Source: Rhodobacter sp. CZR27 (GTDB lineage: Bacteria; Pseudomonadota; Alphaproteobacteria; Rhodobacterales; Rhodobacteraceae). Taken from it: 64,000 bases of DNA. The notes under the pieces are model-generated. The model was not told the DNA's origin. It made no database searches and worked only from the letters and a program-made list of their open reading frames with translations. Position 1 is the first letter of the stretch. The number at the start of each line of letters is the position of its first letter. Shown in pieces: positions 1-8,628 of this stretch. A program made the translations under genes and the position numbers. Where the stretch lies: the NCBI RefSeq assembly GCF_002407205.1, contig NZ_CP023549.1, forward strand, positions 310,001 through 374,000, written 5' to 3'.

Positions 1-729
1 CTTCGCCCCATCCTCGCGCGCCACGCCATCTCGGGACCGTCGCAGCAGGTGCCCTGCAACGTCACCCTTCTGCGGGACGGGACGCATACGGTCCTGTTCG
101 ACGTGGGCTCGGGGCCCGACTTCATGCCGACCGCCGGCCGGCTGTCCGAGGCGCTCTCGGCGCTCGAGGTCGCGCCCGAGGACGTCACCCACGTCGTCTT
201 CACCCACGGCCATCCCGATCACCTCTGGGGGCTGCTCGACGAGTTCGACGAGCCGGTCTTCTCCGGGGCGCAGCACATGATGGGCCGGGCAGAGTTCGAC
301 TACTGGACGGACCCGGACACCGCATCCACCATCGGCGAGGCCAGACAGAGCTTCGCCGCCGGGGCGAAGCGGCGGCTGGAGGCCATGGCCGACCGCATCG
401 CCCTGTTCGAGGACGGGGCAGCGGTGCTGCCCGGCGTCACCGCGCGCCTCACCGCGGGACACACGCCCGGTCACATGGCCTTCGTCATCGACGCGCCGGA
501 TCCGGTGATGCTGGCGGGCGATGCGATCGGCAACGCCCATGTCGGGTTCGAGCGGCCGGACTGGCCCGTGCCGTCCGATCAGGACCCCGAGCTGGGGGCA
601 AGGACGCGGGCGGGTCTCCTCGACCAGATCACGGCCGACCGGATGGTGCTGATCGGCTTCCACCTGCCCGAGGGCGGCATCGGGCGAACCGAGCGGCATG
701 CCGGAGGCTACCGGTTCCTGACTGCCTGA
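1..729 (+). CDS. MBL-fold metallo-hydrolase (5' partial)
   Basis: Metallo-beta-lactamase-fold hydrolase of unknown substrate. The frame is open from base 1, so the true start lies upstream of the window; the GTG at 49 is an internal valine at best. The metal-binding signature THGHPDHLWG (HxHxDH) is present, followed by a later GHTPGH motif and a LAGDA motif that supply further His/Asp ligands. This is the layout of glyoxalase II, lactonase and sulfur-dioxygenase-like proteins. It converges on the YeeE/YedE gene, with the two stop codons directly abutting (729/730). A role in sulfur metabolism is possible only by association. Confidence 0.85.
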   Translation, partial: LRPILARHAISGPSQQVPCNVTLLRDGTHTVLFDVGSGPDFMPTAGRLSEALSALEVAPEDVTHVVFTHGHPDHLWGLLDEFDEPVFSGAQHMMGRAEFDYWTDPDTASTIGEARQSFAAGAKRRLEAMADRIALFEDGAAVLPGVTARLTAGHTPGHMAFVIDAPDPVMLAGDAIGNAHVGFERPDWPVPSDQDPELGARTRAGLLDQITADRMVLIGFHLPEGGIGRTERHAGGYRFLTA

Positions 730-1791
730 TCACGCCACCGCCGGACGCCGCGCCTGATCGACCACGAGGTCTGTCAGGACCGCCCCGATCCACATGCACA
801 GAAGCGCAAGCCACGCCGTGGCGACGAAGATCGAGGTGCCGGACACCCCGGCCCCGATGGCGCAGCCCCCCGCCAGCATCGCGCCGAACCCCATGAGCAC
901 GGCGCCGATCATCGCCCGCCGCATCGCGGGTGCACCGTCGAAGCCCTGGAACTGCAGCTCGCGCGCCGCCGCCGCCGCGAGGAACGCCCCGAGGAACACC
1001 CCCGGCACCAGCCCGATGTCGAAGCCGAACTCGGGCTGCGGCACGAGGAAGAACATCAGCGTGTTGGCCGAAGGCCCGCTGAAGGTCGCCGATGTGACCG
1101 ACACCGGCTCGAAGCTGACCTGCGCGAGGCTGTAGGTCAGCACCCAGCCCAGTGCCGCCGCAAATCCCACGCCCGAGGCGAAGACCAGCGTCGAGGCGCC
1201 GATCCGGTTCCTGCGCGCCAGCCACAGCGCGAAGGCCGCAAGCCCCAGCCCGAGGACCAGCCCGGCCTGCTGCGGCACTCCCAGCGCCTCCAGCAGATCG
1301 ACATTGCGGCCGTCCGGCGTCACCCAGAGCCGCGCCAGCCGGTCGCGCAGCGGCGACAGCCAGCCATGCAGCGACATCTGCGCCACCACCGCGAAGATGA
1401 GCCCCGCCACCACCGAGCGCAGGTTCCCCGTCGCCGCCAGCACCAGCAGCCGCCCCGAGCAGCCGCGCGCCAGAACCATGCCCACGCCGAACAGCAGGCC
1501 GCCGATGATCGCACCCGACCACGAGCCGGTCACCGCCATCATGCGCGCCTCCTCCTCGCGGAAGAAGCCGAGCATCTGCGCGGCCTGCACCCAGACCATG
1601 GCGGTCGAGAAGGTCAGAAGCCACACCGCCATGCGCTGCCCGAATTCCCCACGCGCGAACTCCACCGTGGCGGCGCGCAGGCAGAAGGCCGAGCGCTGCG
1701 CGGCGATGCCGAAGACAAGGCCGGTCAGCAGTCCGAACAGGGCCGAGGCGCGCGCCTCTCCCACGAGATCCACGAACGGGACGACATCCAT
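730..1791 (-). CDS. YeeE/YedE family (SoxT-like) sulfur-compound transporter
   Basis: Polytopic membrane protein of about 353 residues in the YeeE/YedE family (DUF395), whose members import thiosulfate or related sulfur compounds. The family's cysteine-bearing repeats are visible: AQRSAFCLRAA near the N-terminus, ARGCSGRLL in the middle and AGGCAIGAGVSG near the C-terminus. Alternating hydrophobic segments run throughout. The ATG at 1791 is preferred over the GTG at 1797 because a GGAGG lies 6 nt before it. Substrate is inferred from the family only. Confidence 0.85.
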   Translation of the reverse strand: MDVVPFVDLVGEARASALFGLLTGLVFGIAAQRSAFCLRAATVEFARGEFGQRMAVWLLTFSTAMVWVQAAQMLGFFREEEARMMAVTGSWSGAIIGGLLFGVGMVLARGCSGRLLVLAATGNLRSVVAGLIFAVVAQMSLHGWLSPLRDRLARLWVTPDGRNVDLLEALGVPQQAGLVLGLGLAAFALWLARRNRIGASTLVFASGVGFAAALGWVLTYSLAQVSFEPVSVTSATFSGPSANTLMFFLVPQPEFGFDIGLVPGVFLGAFLAAAAARELQFQGFDGAPAMRRAMIGAVLMGFGAMLAGGCAIGAGVSGTSIFVATAWLALLCMWIGAVLTDLVVDQARRPAVA

Positions 1792-1987
1792 GGGCACCCT
1801 CCGCCTGCCATCCGCGCAAGGCTATACCGGTCCGCGGGGCAAGGGGTTGATCTGCATCACGGGCCCGCTTGGCGGATCCGCGGCCCGGGCCTGCGGCGGA
1901 CCGGGAAGCGGGCTTCCGCTTCTTCCCGGTTTGACCATCCGCGGCCCCGCGCTAAGCTTTCGTCCGGACCACGAGGCGAGGCGGATC

Positions 1988-3277
1988 ATGGACATACTGG
2001 CACGCGCGACGGCCCTCGTCGGCGGGGCGATGGTGCTGCTGAGAAGAACCGGCGCGCCGGGGACACAGGCGGTCGGCGAAGCGCCGCAGATCCCGGCCGC
2101 GAAAAAGCAGGGCATCATGACGCTGAAGATGCCGACGGCGCAGGGCTGGGCGCCGGGTCAGGTCCCGCGCGCGGCGGCCGGCCTCCGGGTTGCGCCCTTC
2201 GCCACGGGCCTGAACCATCCGCGCTGGATCGAGGTCCTGCCGGGCGGCGATGTGCTGGTGGCCGAGGCGCTGCAGCAGGCGACGCCGCCGAAGAACCTGC
2301 TCGACCGCGTCACGCAGGCCACGATGCGGCGGGCGAAGGCGCTGGGGACCAGCCCCAACCGCATCACCCTGCTGCGCGACCGCGACGGCGACGGCGCGGC
2401 AGAGGTGCGCGAGGTCTTTCTCGAAGGCCAGAACCAGCCGTTCGGAATGGTGCTGGCGGACGGCACCTTCTACGTCGGCAACACTGACGGCATCGTGGCC
2501 TTCGACTTCGACGCCACTGCCGTGCGGCCGGTGGGACCGGGGCGAAGGCTGGTGGAGTTCAAGCCCGGCGGGCACTGGACACGCAGCCTGCTGCTGTCGC
2601 CCGACCGCAGGAGGCTCTATGCCGGCGTGGGTTCGCTCAGCAACATCGGCGACGAGGGCATGGCGGCCGAGGAAGGCCGCGCGGCGATCTGGGAGCTGGA
2701 CCTTGAGACAGGCAAGGCAAGGATCTTCGCCTCGGGCCTGCGCAATCCCGTCGGCATGGCGTGGGAGCCCGGGACCGGGACCCTCTGGACCGTCGTGAAC
2801 GAGCGCGACGGGCTGGGGGATGAGACCCCGCCCGACTACCTGACCTCGGTACGCGAGGGCGGCTTCTACGGCTGGCCCTATTGCTACTGGAACCGGATCG
2901 TGGACGACCGGGTGCGGCAGGATCCCGACCTCGTGGCGCAGGCGATCACGCCGGACTATGCGCTTGGCGGGCATACCGCCTCGCTCGGGCTGTGCTGGAT
3001 GCCTGCGGGCACGCTGCCGGGCTTCCCGGACGGGATGGTGATCGGACAGCACGGCTCGTGGAACCGCTCCATCCTCAGCGGATACAGGGTGATCTTCGTG
3101 CCCTTCGAGGCCGGGCGTCCCGCCGGCCCGCCGCGAGACATCCTGTGGGGCTTCCTGTCCACGGACGAAAGGACCGCATTCGGTCGTCCGGTGGGCGTCG
3201 CCATCGGCCCGGACCGCAGGTCCCTTCTGGTGGCCGATGACGTGGGCGACGTGATCTGGCGCGTCACCGCAGCCTGA
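1988..3277 (+). CDS. L-sorbosone/glucose dehydrogenase-like PQQ beta-propeller protein
   Basis: Protein of 429 residues in the glucose/sorbosone dehydrogenase superfamily, soluble six-bladed beta-propellers that often bind PQQ and oxidise aldoses or aldehydes. It opens with a short hydrophobic stretch (about residues 1-20), consistent with membrane anchoring or export. Typical blade motifs are visible: FATGLNHPRWIEVLPGGDVLVAE, SGLRNPVGMAWEPGTG, and GQHGSWNRS near the end. The frame extends far upstream, but the ATG at 1988 is the first start that gives a family-like N-terminus; upstream codons are a shadow of the YeeE gene. Cofactor and substrate are not determined. Confidence 0.8.
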   Translation: MDILARATALVGGAMVLLRRTGAPGTQAVGEAPQIPAAKKQGIMTLKMPTAQGWAPGQVPRAAAGLRVAPFATGLNHPRWIEVLPGGDVLVAEALQQATPPKNLLDRVTQATMRRAKALGTSPNRITLLRDRDGDGAAEVREVFLEGQNQPFGMVLADGTFYVGNTDGIVAFDFDATAVRPVGPGRRLVEFKPGGHWTRSLLLSPDRRRLYAGVGSLSNIGDEGMAAEEGRAAIWELDLETGKARIFASGLRNPVGMAWEPGTGTLWTVVNERDGLGDETPPDYLTSVREGGFYGWPYCYWNRIVDDRVRQDPDLVAQAITPDYALGGHTASLGLCWMPAGTLPGFPDGMVIGQHGSWNRSILSGYRVIFVPFEAGRPAGPPRDILWGFLSTDERTAFGRPVGVAIGPDRRSLLVADDVGDVIWRVTAA

Positions 3278-3458
3278 CGGAGCCGTGAGCGCCCGCCTGC
3301 CCTTTCGCGGTTGCGGGACGCGACCCTACGTCCCGTTCAGCGCAGGCTCCGCGCCGTCGTAGGATGCGCCGGACAAGCTCGGCACGCCGCGGAGCCGACG
3401 CCATGATCCCAGGGCGCCGGCGTCGTGGCTGCGGTCGAGACCGGCAAGGAACCTGCAG

Positions 3459-4460
3459 ATGAGCGACGTGGCCATTTCCGACCTCTCCCCCCGCCCCCGG
3501 CGCGTCTTCATGCTGGGGGCGACCGGCACGATCGGCCGGGCCACCGTGGCGGCCCTGCTCGGGAAGGGGCACGAGGTCGTCTGCTTCCTGCGGCCCCGCA
3601 ACGCCGGCAGCCGCAGCAACCTGCCCGACGGCGCCATCCTGCGCTACGGCGACGTGACCGATCCGCTCTCGCTCGACCGCGACGGCTTCCGGGGCGAGCG
3701 CTTCGATGTGCTGGTGTCCTGCCTTGCCTCGCGCACGGGCGTGCCGCGCGACGCCTGGGCGATCGATCACCGGGCACACAGCGACGCCCTCGCCGCGGCC
3801 CGCAGGGCCGGCGTCACCGAGGTGGTGCTGCTTTCGGCGATCTGCGTCCAGAAGCCGCTTCTCGCCTTCCAGCAGGCCAAGCTCGCCTTCGAGAAGGAGC
3901 TGATCGAGTCGGGCCTCACGTATTCCATCGTGCGGCCCACGGCCTTCTTCAAGTCGCTCTCGGGCCAGGTGGAGCGTGTCCGGCAGGGCAAGCCGTTCCT
4001 TCTGTTCGGCGATGGCACCCTGACCGCCTGCAAGCCGATCAGCGACGGCGACCTTGGCCGATACATCGCCGAGTGCCTCGACGCTCCGGGCCGCCGGAAC
4101 CGGATCCTGCCGATCGGCGGTCCGGGCGCAGCGATCACCCCCCGCCAGCAGGGCGAGGACCTGTTCCGTCTCCTCGGCCGCGATCCGAAGTTCCGGCAGG
4201 TGCCGGTCGCGCTGCTCGACACCATCATCGCGGTGCTCGACACCCTGGGGCGGGTGGTGCCGAAGCTGCGGGACAAGGCGGAGCTGGCGCGGATCGGCCG
4301 CTACTACGCGACGGAATCCATGCTGGTCCTCGACCCCGCGACAGGGCGCTACGATGCCGACGCGACACCCTCGGCCGGAAGCGAGACGCTGCACGAGTTC
4401 TACGCCCGCCTGATCCGAGGCGAGGCCTCGGTGGATCTCGGGGAGCACGCGGTGTTCTGA
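3459..4460 (+). CDS. bciA: Divinyl (proto)chlorophyllide a 8-vinyl reductase
   Basis: NADPH-dependent reductase of 333 residues that converts the C8 vinyl group of chlorophyllide precursors to ethyl in (bacterio)chlorophyll synthesis. A Rossmann GATGTIGR dinucleotide motif lies at residues 20-27. The protein resembles BciA along its length, with the RPTAFFKSLSGQVERVRQGKPF segment and the KPISDGDLG segment characteristic of this atypical SDR. An AAGGA precedes the ATG by about 8 nt. It stands alone rather than in a photosynthesis gene cluster, as it does in Rhodobacter relatives. This gene is the main evidence that the host is a phototroph. Confidence 0.9.
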   Translation: MSDVAISDLSPRPRRVFMLGATGTIGRATVAALLGKGHEVVCFLRPRNAGSRSNLPDGAILRYGDVTDPLSLDRDGFRGERFDVLVSCLASRTGVPRDAWAIDHRAHSDALAAARRAGVTEVVLLSAICVQKPLLAFQQAKLAFEKELIESGLTYSIVRPTAFFKSLSGQVERVRQGKPFLLFGDGTLTACKPISDGDLGRYIAECLDAPGRRNRILPIGGPGAAITPRQQGEDLFRLLGRDPKFRQVPVALLDTIIAVLDTLGRVVPKLRDKAELARIGRYYATESMLVLDPATGRYDADATPSAGSETLHEFYARLIRGEASVDLGEHAVF

Positions 4461-4555
4461 TCCGCAGGCCTGAGCCTTGGCCCAGACACCGGACTCCCGG
4501 ATTTCACAGCCGGAAGAGGACGGTCTTCGGCGAGCGCCATGGCCGGGAAGAAGAT

Positions 4556-4720
4556 CTAGGGGCACCTGTCGTATCGGGCGGCGACGCGCCGCCAGTCCTT
4601 GGGGCGGCCGAACATGATCTCGATGCGGTTGCGCCGCCGGTCGTATTTCACGGCTATCCTGCGGGACTTCCGGCCGGGGAGCCCTTCACCCCTGTCTTCC
4701 AATGCGTCTCGTAGGTCGTC
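4556..4720 (-). pseudogene. IS5-family transposase C-terminal remnant
   Basis: The minus strand encodes about 54 residues matching the end of an IS5-type DDE transposase. The catalytic-glutamate region NRIEIMFGRPKDWRR is retained, including the R-x3-E-x6-K spacing, and it is followed by VAARYDRCP, then a stop at 4556-4558. The stretch before it (PGRKSRR..KYDRRRNRIE) looks shortened relative to intact relatives, and nothing upstream continues the transposase. No terminal inverted repeats were found. It abuts the stop codon of the BKACE gene, marking an old insertion at the edge of the ben-cat island. Confidence 0.7.
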
Positions 4721-5546
4721 AGGCCGCCAACCGGAGGATGTCACGTGCCTGCTGCCAGGTTGCGACGGGGCGTTCGTGCTTCCCGCAAAGCTCCACCACA
4801 CGGCGGACCAGCGCCGCATTGGACGGCGCGAGCCGGTCCTTGTCGAGGCGCACGTTGTCCTCGAGGCCGGTGCGGGCATGACCGCCCGAAGCGACTGCCC
4901 ATTCGTTGACGACGATCTGGTGGGCGCCGATACCGGCCGCACACCATGGCGCATCGGGACCGAAGAGCCGGTGGACCGTGTGGACGTAGAACTCGAAGAC
5001 CTCGCGGTCGACCGGCATCGCGTTCCTCACGCCCATCACGAACTGCACGTAGGGCGTTGCCCGGATCCGGCCGTCGCCGTGCATCCGTGCCGCCTGAAAG
5101 ATATGGCTGAGGTCGAACGCCTCGATCTCGGGCTTCACGTCATACCTGATCATTTCGGCGGCCAGCCAGTCGACCAGATCGGGCGGGTTCTCGTAGACGC
5201 GGGTCGGGAAATTGTTCGACCCGACCGAGAGCGACGCCATGTCGGGGCCGAGCGGCAGCATGGCGCCACGCTCGCGACCGGCGCCGGACCGCCCGCCCGT
5301 GGAAAGCTGCACGATCATGCCGGGACAATGCCGCTCGATCCCTTCCTTCAATCGCGCGAACCTTTCGGGATCGCTGGTCGGCCTGCCCTTGTCGTCTCGC
5401 ACATGACAATGGGCGATGGCGGCCCCCGCCTCGAAGGCTTCCTGTGTCGACTCGATCTGCTCGGAGATCGTGATCGGAACGGCCGGGTTGTTGGCCCTGG
5501 TCGGAAGCGACCCGGTGATGGCCACACAGATGATGCACGGTTTCAT
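4719..5546 (-). CDS. Beta-keto acid cleavage enzyme (BKACE), probably acting on beta-ketoadipate
   Basis: A 275-residue BKACE (DUF849) TIM-barrel Zn enzyme. The family transfers acetyl-CoA onto a beta-keto acid to give acetoacetate and a new acyl-CoA. Zn ligands are visible as H46 and H48 (AHCHVRDD) and E229 beside D230 (GLEDN), with conserved S82 and R225. Position 14 is Leu; in the founding aminohexanoate-cleaving enzyme I recall a Glu there that contacts the substrate amino group, so an uncharged or acidic substrate is likelier. It is the last gene of the ben-cat operon and overlaps pcaD by 4 bp. Inferred reaction: beta-ketoadipate plus acetyl-CoA to succinyl-CoA plus acetoacetate. Confidence 0.88.
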   Translation of the reverse strand: MKPCIICVAITGSLPTRANNPAVPITISEQIESTQEAFEAGAAIAHCHVRDDKGRPTSDPERFARLKEGIERHCPGMIVQLSTGGRSGAGRERGAMLPLGPDMASLSVGSNNFPTRVYENPPDLVDWLAAEMIRYDVKPEIEAFDLSHIFQAARMHGDGRIRATPYVQFVMGVRNAMPVDREVFEFYVHTVHRLFGPDAPWCAAGIGAHQIVVNEWAVASGGHARTGLEDNVRLDKDRLAPSNAALVRRVVELCGKHERPVATWQQARDILRLAA

Positions 5547-6412
5547 GGCTTACCCTCGGATTTTGTGCTGTGGTTTGCGGGTGGTGGGCTGTCGGGGCCC
5601 ATGCGGTGCGGTGCAGGGTCGGCACGGCCGGAGGCCTTGAGGAAATCCCGCAGAACGGCGTTGAACGCCGCCGCGGATTCGAGGTTCAGGAGATGTCGGC
5701 CCGGCAGCGCGGCATGGTGTCCGTCCTGCACGGCGCGGGCGATCGCCTCCAGATCGGCGGGGGGACAGACCGGATCGTCTGCGCCGGAGATCGCAAGAAG
5801 CGGAGCCGCTATCTCGGCCAGCCGCTCCCGCAGATCCGCCCCGGCAAGAGCCGCGCAGCACCCGGCATAGCCAGCGACCGGCGTCGCGGCGAAACCGTCC
5901 AGGATCGCACCCACGGCGGCGGGGCGGGCCGCACGAAAAGCCGGAGTGAACCAGCGCTCGCCCGTCGCGGCAACGAGGCCTCTCAGGCCGTTCGCTTCCA
6001 CTTCGGCCCTGCGGGCGTTCCAGCTTTCGGCAGTTCCGATCCGGGCCGCCGTGGCGCATGCAACGACCCGGTCAAACCGATCCCCGGCGTGGATGGCCAG
6101 CCATTGCGCGGTCAGTCCGCCGATGGACAGGCCACAGATATGCGCCCGCGCAATGCCAAGCGCGTCCATCAGCGCGATCACGTCTCTGCCAAGATCGGCC
6201 AGGCTGTAGGGGGGCGTCGGCGTGCCGGACTTGCCATGCCCGCGGCGGTCATAGCGAAGGATGCGGAAATCCTCCGAGAGATCCGCGACCTGCGCGTCCC
6301 ACATGTGCAGGTCGGTGCCGAGCGAATTGCAGAATACCAGCCAGGGCCTGGCCGCGGCGGCCCCGTCGATGCGGTAGTGAAGGTGGTGGGTCGGAATGTG
6401 CAGATCGGGCAT
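5543..6412 (-). CDS. pcaD: 3-oxoadipate enol-lactonase
   Basis: Alpha/beta hydrolase of 289 residues that opens beta-ketoadipate enol-lactone to beta-ketoadipate. The nucleophile elbow GLSIGG places Ser96; the acid is in SGADDPVCP and the histidine in PGRHLLNLE. The ATG at 6412 gives the family start (MPDLHIPTHHLHYRIDG). The last 25 residues are a low-complexity, proline-rich tail. It lies 61 bp after the transporter gene and overlaps the BKACE start by 4 bp (ATGA), so the two are translationally coupled. The operon context (catBCA, benABCD) fixes its pathway step. Confidence 0.9.
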   Translation of the reverse strand: MPDLHIPTHHLHYRIDGAAAARPWLVFCNSLGTDLHMWDAQVADLSEDFRILRYDRRGHGKSGTPTPPYSLADLGRDVIALMDALGIARAHICGLSIGGLTAQWLAIHAGDRFDRVVACATAARIGTAESWNARRAEVEANGLRGLVAATGERWFTPAFRAARPAAVGAILDGFAATPVAGYAGCCAALAGADLRERLAEIAAPLLAISGADDPVCPPADLEAIARAVQDGHHAALPGRHLLNLESAAAFNAVLRDFLKASGRADPAPHRMGPDSPPPANHSTKSEGKP

Positions 6413-6473
6413 CACGGGCTCTCCGCAGGGGAGCGGCGGGCGGCAAGGCCGCGCGCCGCCCGAAAGGTCTTGA

Positions 6474-7802
6474 TCAGGTGGCGGCAAGCTGCACGGCGAC
6501 GCGAGGGCGGCTGTTGCTCAGCGCGAAGACCAGCATCGCGAGGGTCGAGATGACCGCCGGAAGGGCGAAGATCAGGAAGTTCTGGCCCAGCGGAAGCTCC
6601 TGAGCCAGCAAGACTCCCCCCAGCGTCGGCCCGACGATCGCGCCGATCCGCCCCACGCCCGAGGCCCATCCCAGCCCGGTCGAGCGCACCGACAGGTCGT
6701 AGAGTTGTGCGACGCTCGCATAGAGCAGGATCTGCGTGCCGATCGTGGTGGCGCCGGCGATGAAGACCAGCGCGAACAGCAGCCCCGGCGCCGGGTTTGC
6801 CCCGATCAGCGCGATGGCTACCGCGGCCGCCGCGAAGAAGCCGACGACGATCCTGGGCAGCCCGAACCGGTCTCCCAGCCGGCCGCCGAGGATCGCCCCC
6901 GCCATGCCGCCGAAGTTCAGCGAAAAGAGCGACAGAAGGCTCGCCCGCTCGGCATAGCCGGCCTCTTGCAGCACCTTGGGCAGCCACGAGGACAGCAGGT
7001 AGACCAGAAGCAGGCAGCAGAAGAACGACAGCCACAGCATCAGCGTGCGCAGCGTGCGGCCGTGGCGGAACAACTCCGCGACGGAGGCCGAGGTGCCGCG
7101 GGCCTCGGGAAAGACCAGCCGGTCATCGGCCGCCAGCGGCATGTCGCTGATCCGGGCGAAGACACGCTTCGCCTCGTCCTGCTTGCCCTGCCGGATCAGG
7201 AAGCCCAGCGATTCCGGCAGTTTCCACAGGATCAGCGGCAGCAGGACCAGCGGGATGGCCGCGATGAAGAACATCGGCTGCCAGCCGAAGCCGGGGATGA
7301 TGCCGATGCCCAGACCGGCCGCGACCATGCCGCCTATCGAATAGCCCGAGAACATCAGCGCAACCATCGTGCCGCGCAGGCGCTTCGGCGCATATTCGTT
7401 CATCAGCGCCACGGCATTCGGCATCAGCCCGCCGCAGCCCAGCCCGGCGATGAAGCGGAAGATCTTGAACTGCTCGGGCGAGGTGGCGAAGCCCGTCAGC
7501 AGGGTCGCGGTGGTGAACAGCACGAAGCTGATCGCCACGCCCTTCTTGCGGCCGATCCGGTCGGCCAGCGGCCCGAGGATCAGCGCCCCGAACATCATCC
7601 CGAAGAGCGCCCAGGCCTGCAGCGCGCCCGCCTGCGGCTTGGTCAGGCCCCACTCCGAGATCAGCGTCGGCAGCACGGTTCCGGCCACGAACACGTCATA
7701 GCCATCGACCACCAGCAGCGTGCCGCAGAGACCCACCACCATCCATTGAAACCGCCCGAACGGGCCATGTTCCATCGCCTCGCTCACGTCGATCGTGCGC
7801 AT
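6474..7802 (-). CDS. Aromatic acid:H+ symporter (AAHS family MFS), benzoate uptake
   Basis: Twelve-helix MFS transporter of 442 residues of the PcaK/BenK type. The loop 2-3 signature LADRIGRKKG and the family helix-1 motif DGYDVFVAG, which carries the acidic residue needed for aromatic acid transport, are both present. A strong GGGAGGAG precedes the ATG by 7 nt. It sits between benD and pcaD in the operon, so benzoate is the most likely substrate; 4-hydroxybenzoate or muconate cannot be excluded from sequence. Confidence 0.88.
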   Translation of the reverse strand: MRTIDVSEAMEHGPFGRFQWMVVGLCGTLLVVDGYDVFVAGTVLPTLISEWGLTKPQAGALQAWALFGMMFGALILGPLADRIGRKKGVAISFVLFTTATLLTGFATSPEQFKIFRFIAGLGCGGLMPNAVALMNEYAPKRLRGTMVALMFSGYSIGGMVAAGLGIGIIPGFGWQPMFFIAAIPLVLLPLILWKLPESLGFLIRQGKQDEAKRVFARISDMPLAADDRLVFPEARGTSASVAELFRHGRTLRTLMLWLSFFCCLLLVYLLSSWLPKVLQEAGYAERASLLSLFSLNFGGMAGAILGGRLGDRFGLPRIVVGFFAAAAVAIALIGANPAPGLLFALVFIAGATTIGTQILLYASVAQLYDLSVRSTGLGWASGVGRIGAIVGPTLGGVLLAQELPLGQNFLIFALPAVISTLAMLVFALSNSRPRVAVQLAAT

Positions 7803-7842
7803 TCCTGTCTCCTCCCGGTTGTGATGATTGCGTGAAGCCCGG

Positions 7843-8628
7843 TCAGCCCGTGTCGCCTCCCGCGACGGGCAGAACGGTTGCGGTGATGTAGGAGGCCTCG
7901 TCCGAGGCCAGGAAAAGGATCGGCGCCGCCTGTTCCTCGATGGTGCCGTAGCGTTTCATCAAGGCCGACTGCTTCACCTGCTCGACCACCTCGGCCATCC
8001 ATTGCCGTTCGGCGTCACTGTCGCCGCTGGCATTGCGCGGAACGCGGCGGGGCGGCGCTTCCGTGCCACCGGGCGCGGTGGCCACGACGCGGATGTTGTG
8101 GGGCGCCATCTCCATCGCCAGCGACTGCGTGATGGCGTTGACGCCCCCCTTGGCTGCCGAATAGGGCACGCGGTGAATGCCGCGCGTGGCGTTCGAGGAC
8201 ACGTTGACGATGGTGCCACCGCCGCGCGCCCGCAGATGCGGCAGGACGGCGTGGCAACAGTAGAGCGTCGGCATCAGCGAGCGGCGGATCTCGGCGTCGA
8301 TCTGGGCCGGCTCGAACTCGGCGAAGGGCCGCATCCGGATCGCGCCGCCGACGTTGTTGATCAGGATGTCGATGCCGCCGAAGGTCTCGACGGCCTGACG
8401 CATGGCGGCATCGGCGCCGTCCCATGTTTCGAGATCGGCGTTGCAGGCGGCGGCATTCTGCCCGGCTTCCGCCGCGACCTCGGCCACGAAATCGGCCCGG
8501 TCCACGAAAAGGACCTTGCCGCCCTCGGCCGCCGCCCGCAGGGCCACGGCGCGGCCGATGCCCTGCGCGGCCCCGGTCACGACAAGCACCTTGCCGGCAA
8601 AGCGCCCGGTGAAGACGGCGCCGGTCAT
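7843..8628 (-). CDS. benD: Benzoate cis-diol dehydrogenase (1,6-dihydroxycyclohexa-2,4-diene-1-carboxylate dehydrogenase)
   Basis: Short-chain dehydrogenase of 261 residues that oxidises and decarboxylates the benzoate cis-diol to catechol with NAD+. The cofactor motif TGAAQGIG lies near residues 19-26, NNVGG at 91-95, the catalytic serine at 144/145, and YSAAK gives Tyr156 and Lys160. The start at 8628 overlaps the benC stop by 4 bp, so it is translationally coupled. Function follows from the benABC genes directly before it. Confidence 0.92.
   Translation of the reverse strand: MTGAVFTGRFAGKVLVVTGAAQGIGRAVALRAAAEGGKVLFVDRADFVAEVAAEAGQNAAACNADLETWDGADAAMRQAVETFGGIDILINNVGGAIRMRPFAEFEPAQIDAEIRRSLMPTLYCCHAVLPHLRARGGGTIVNVSSNATRGIHRVPYSAAKGGVNAITQSLAMEMAPHNIRVVATAPGGTEAPPRRVPRNASGDSDAERQWMAEVVEQVKQSALMKRYGTIEEQAAPILFLASDEASYITATVLPVAGGDTG

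Noticed and set aside
4721..4954. Extension of the transposase-like frame upstream into the BKACE gene
   Set aside because: Only the last 54 or so residues resemble a transposase; the rest is the BKACE gene read in another frame.
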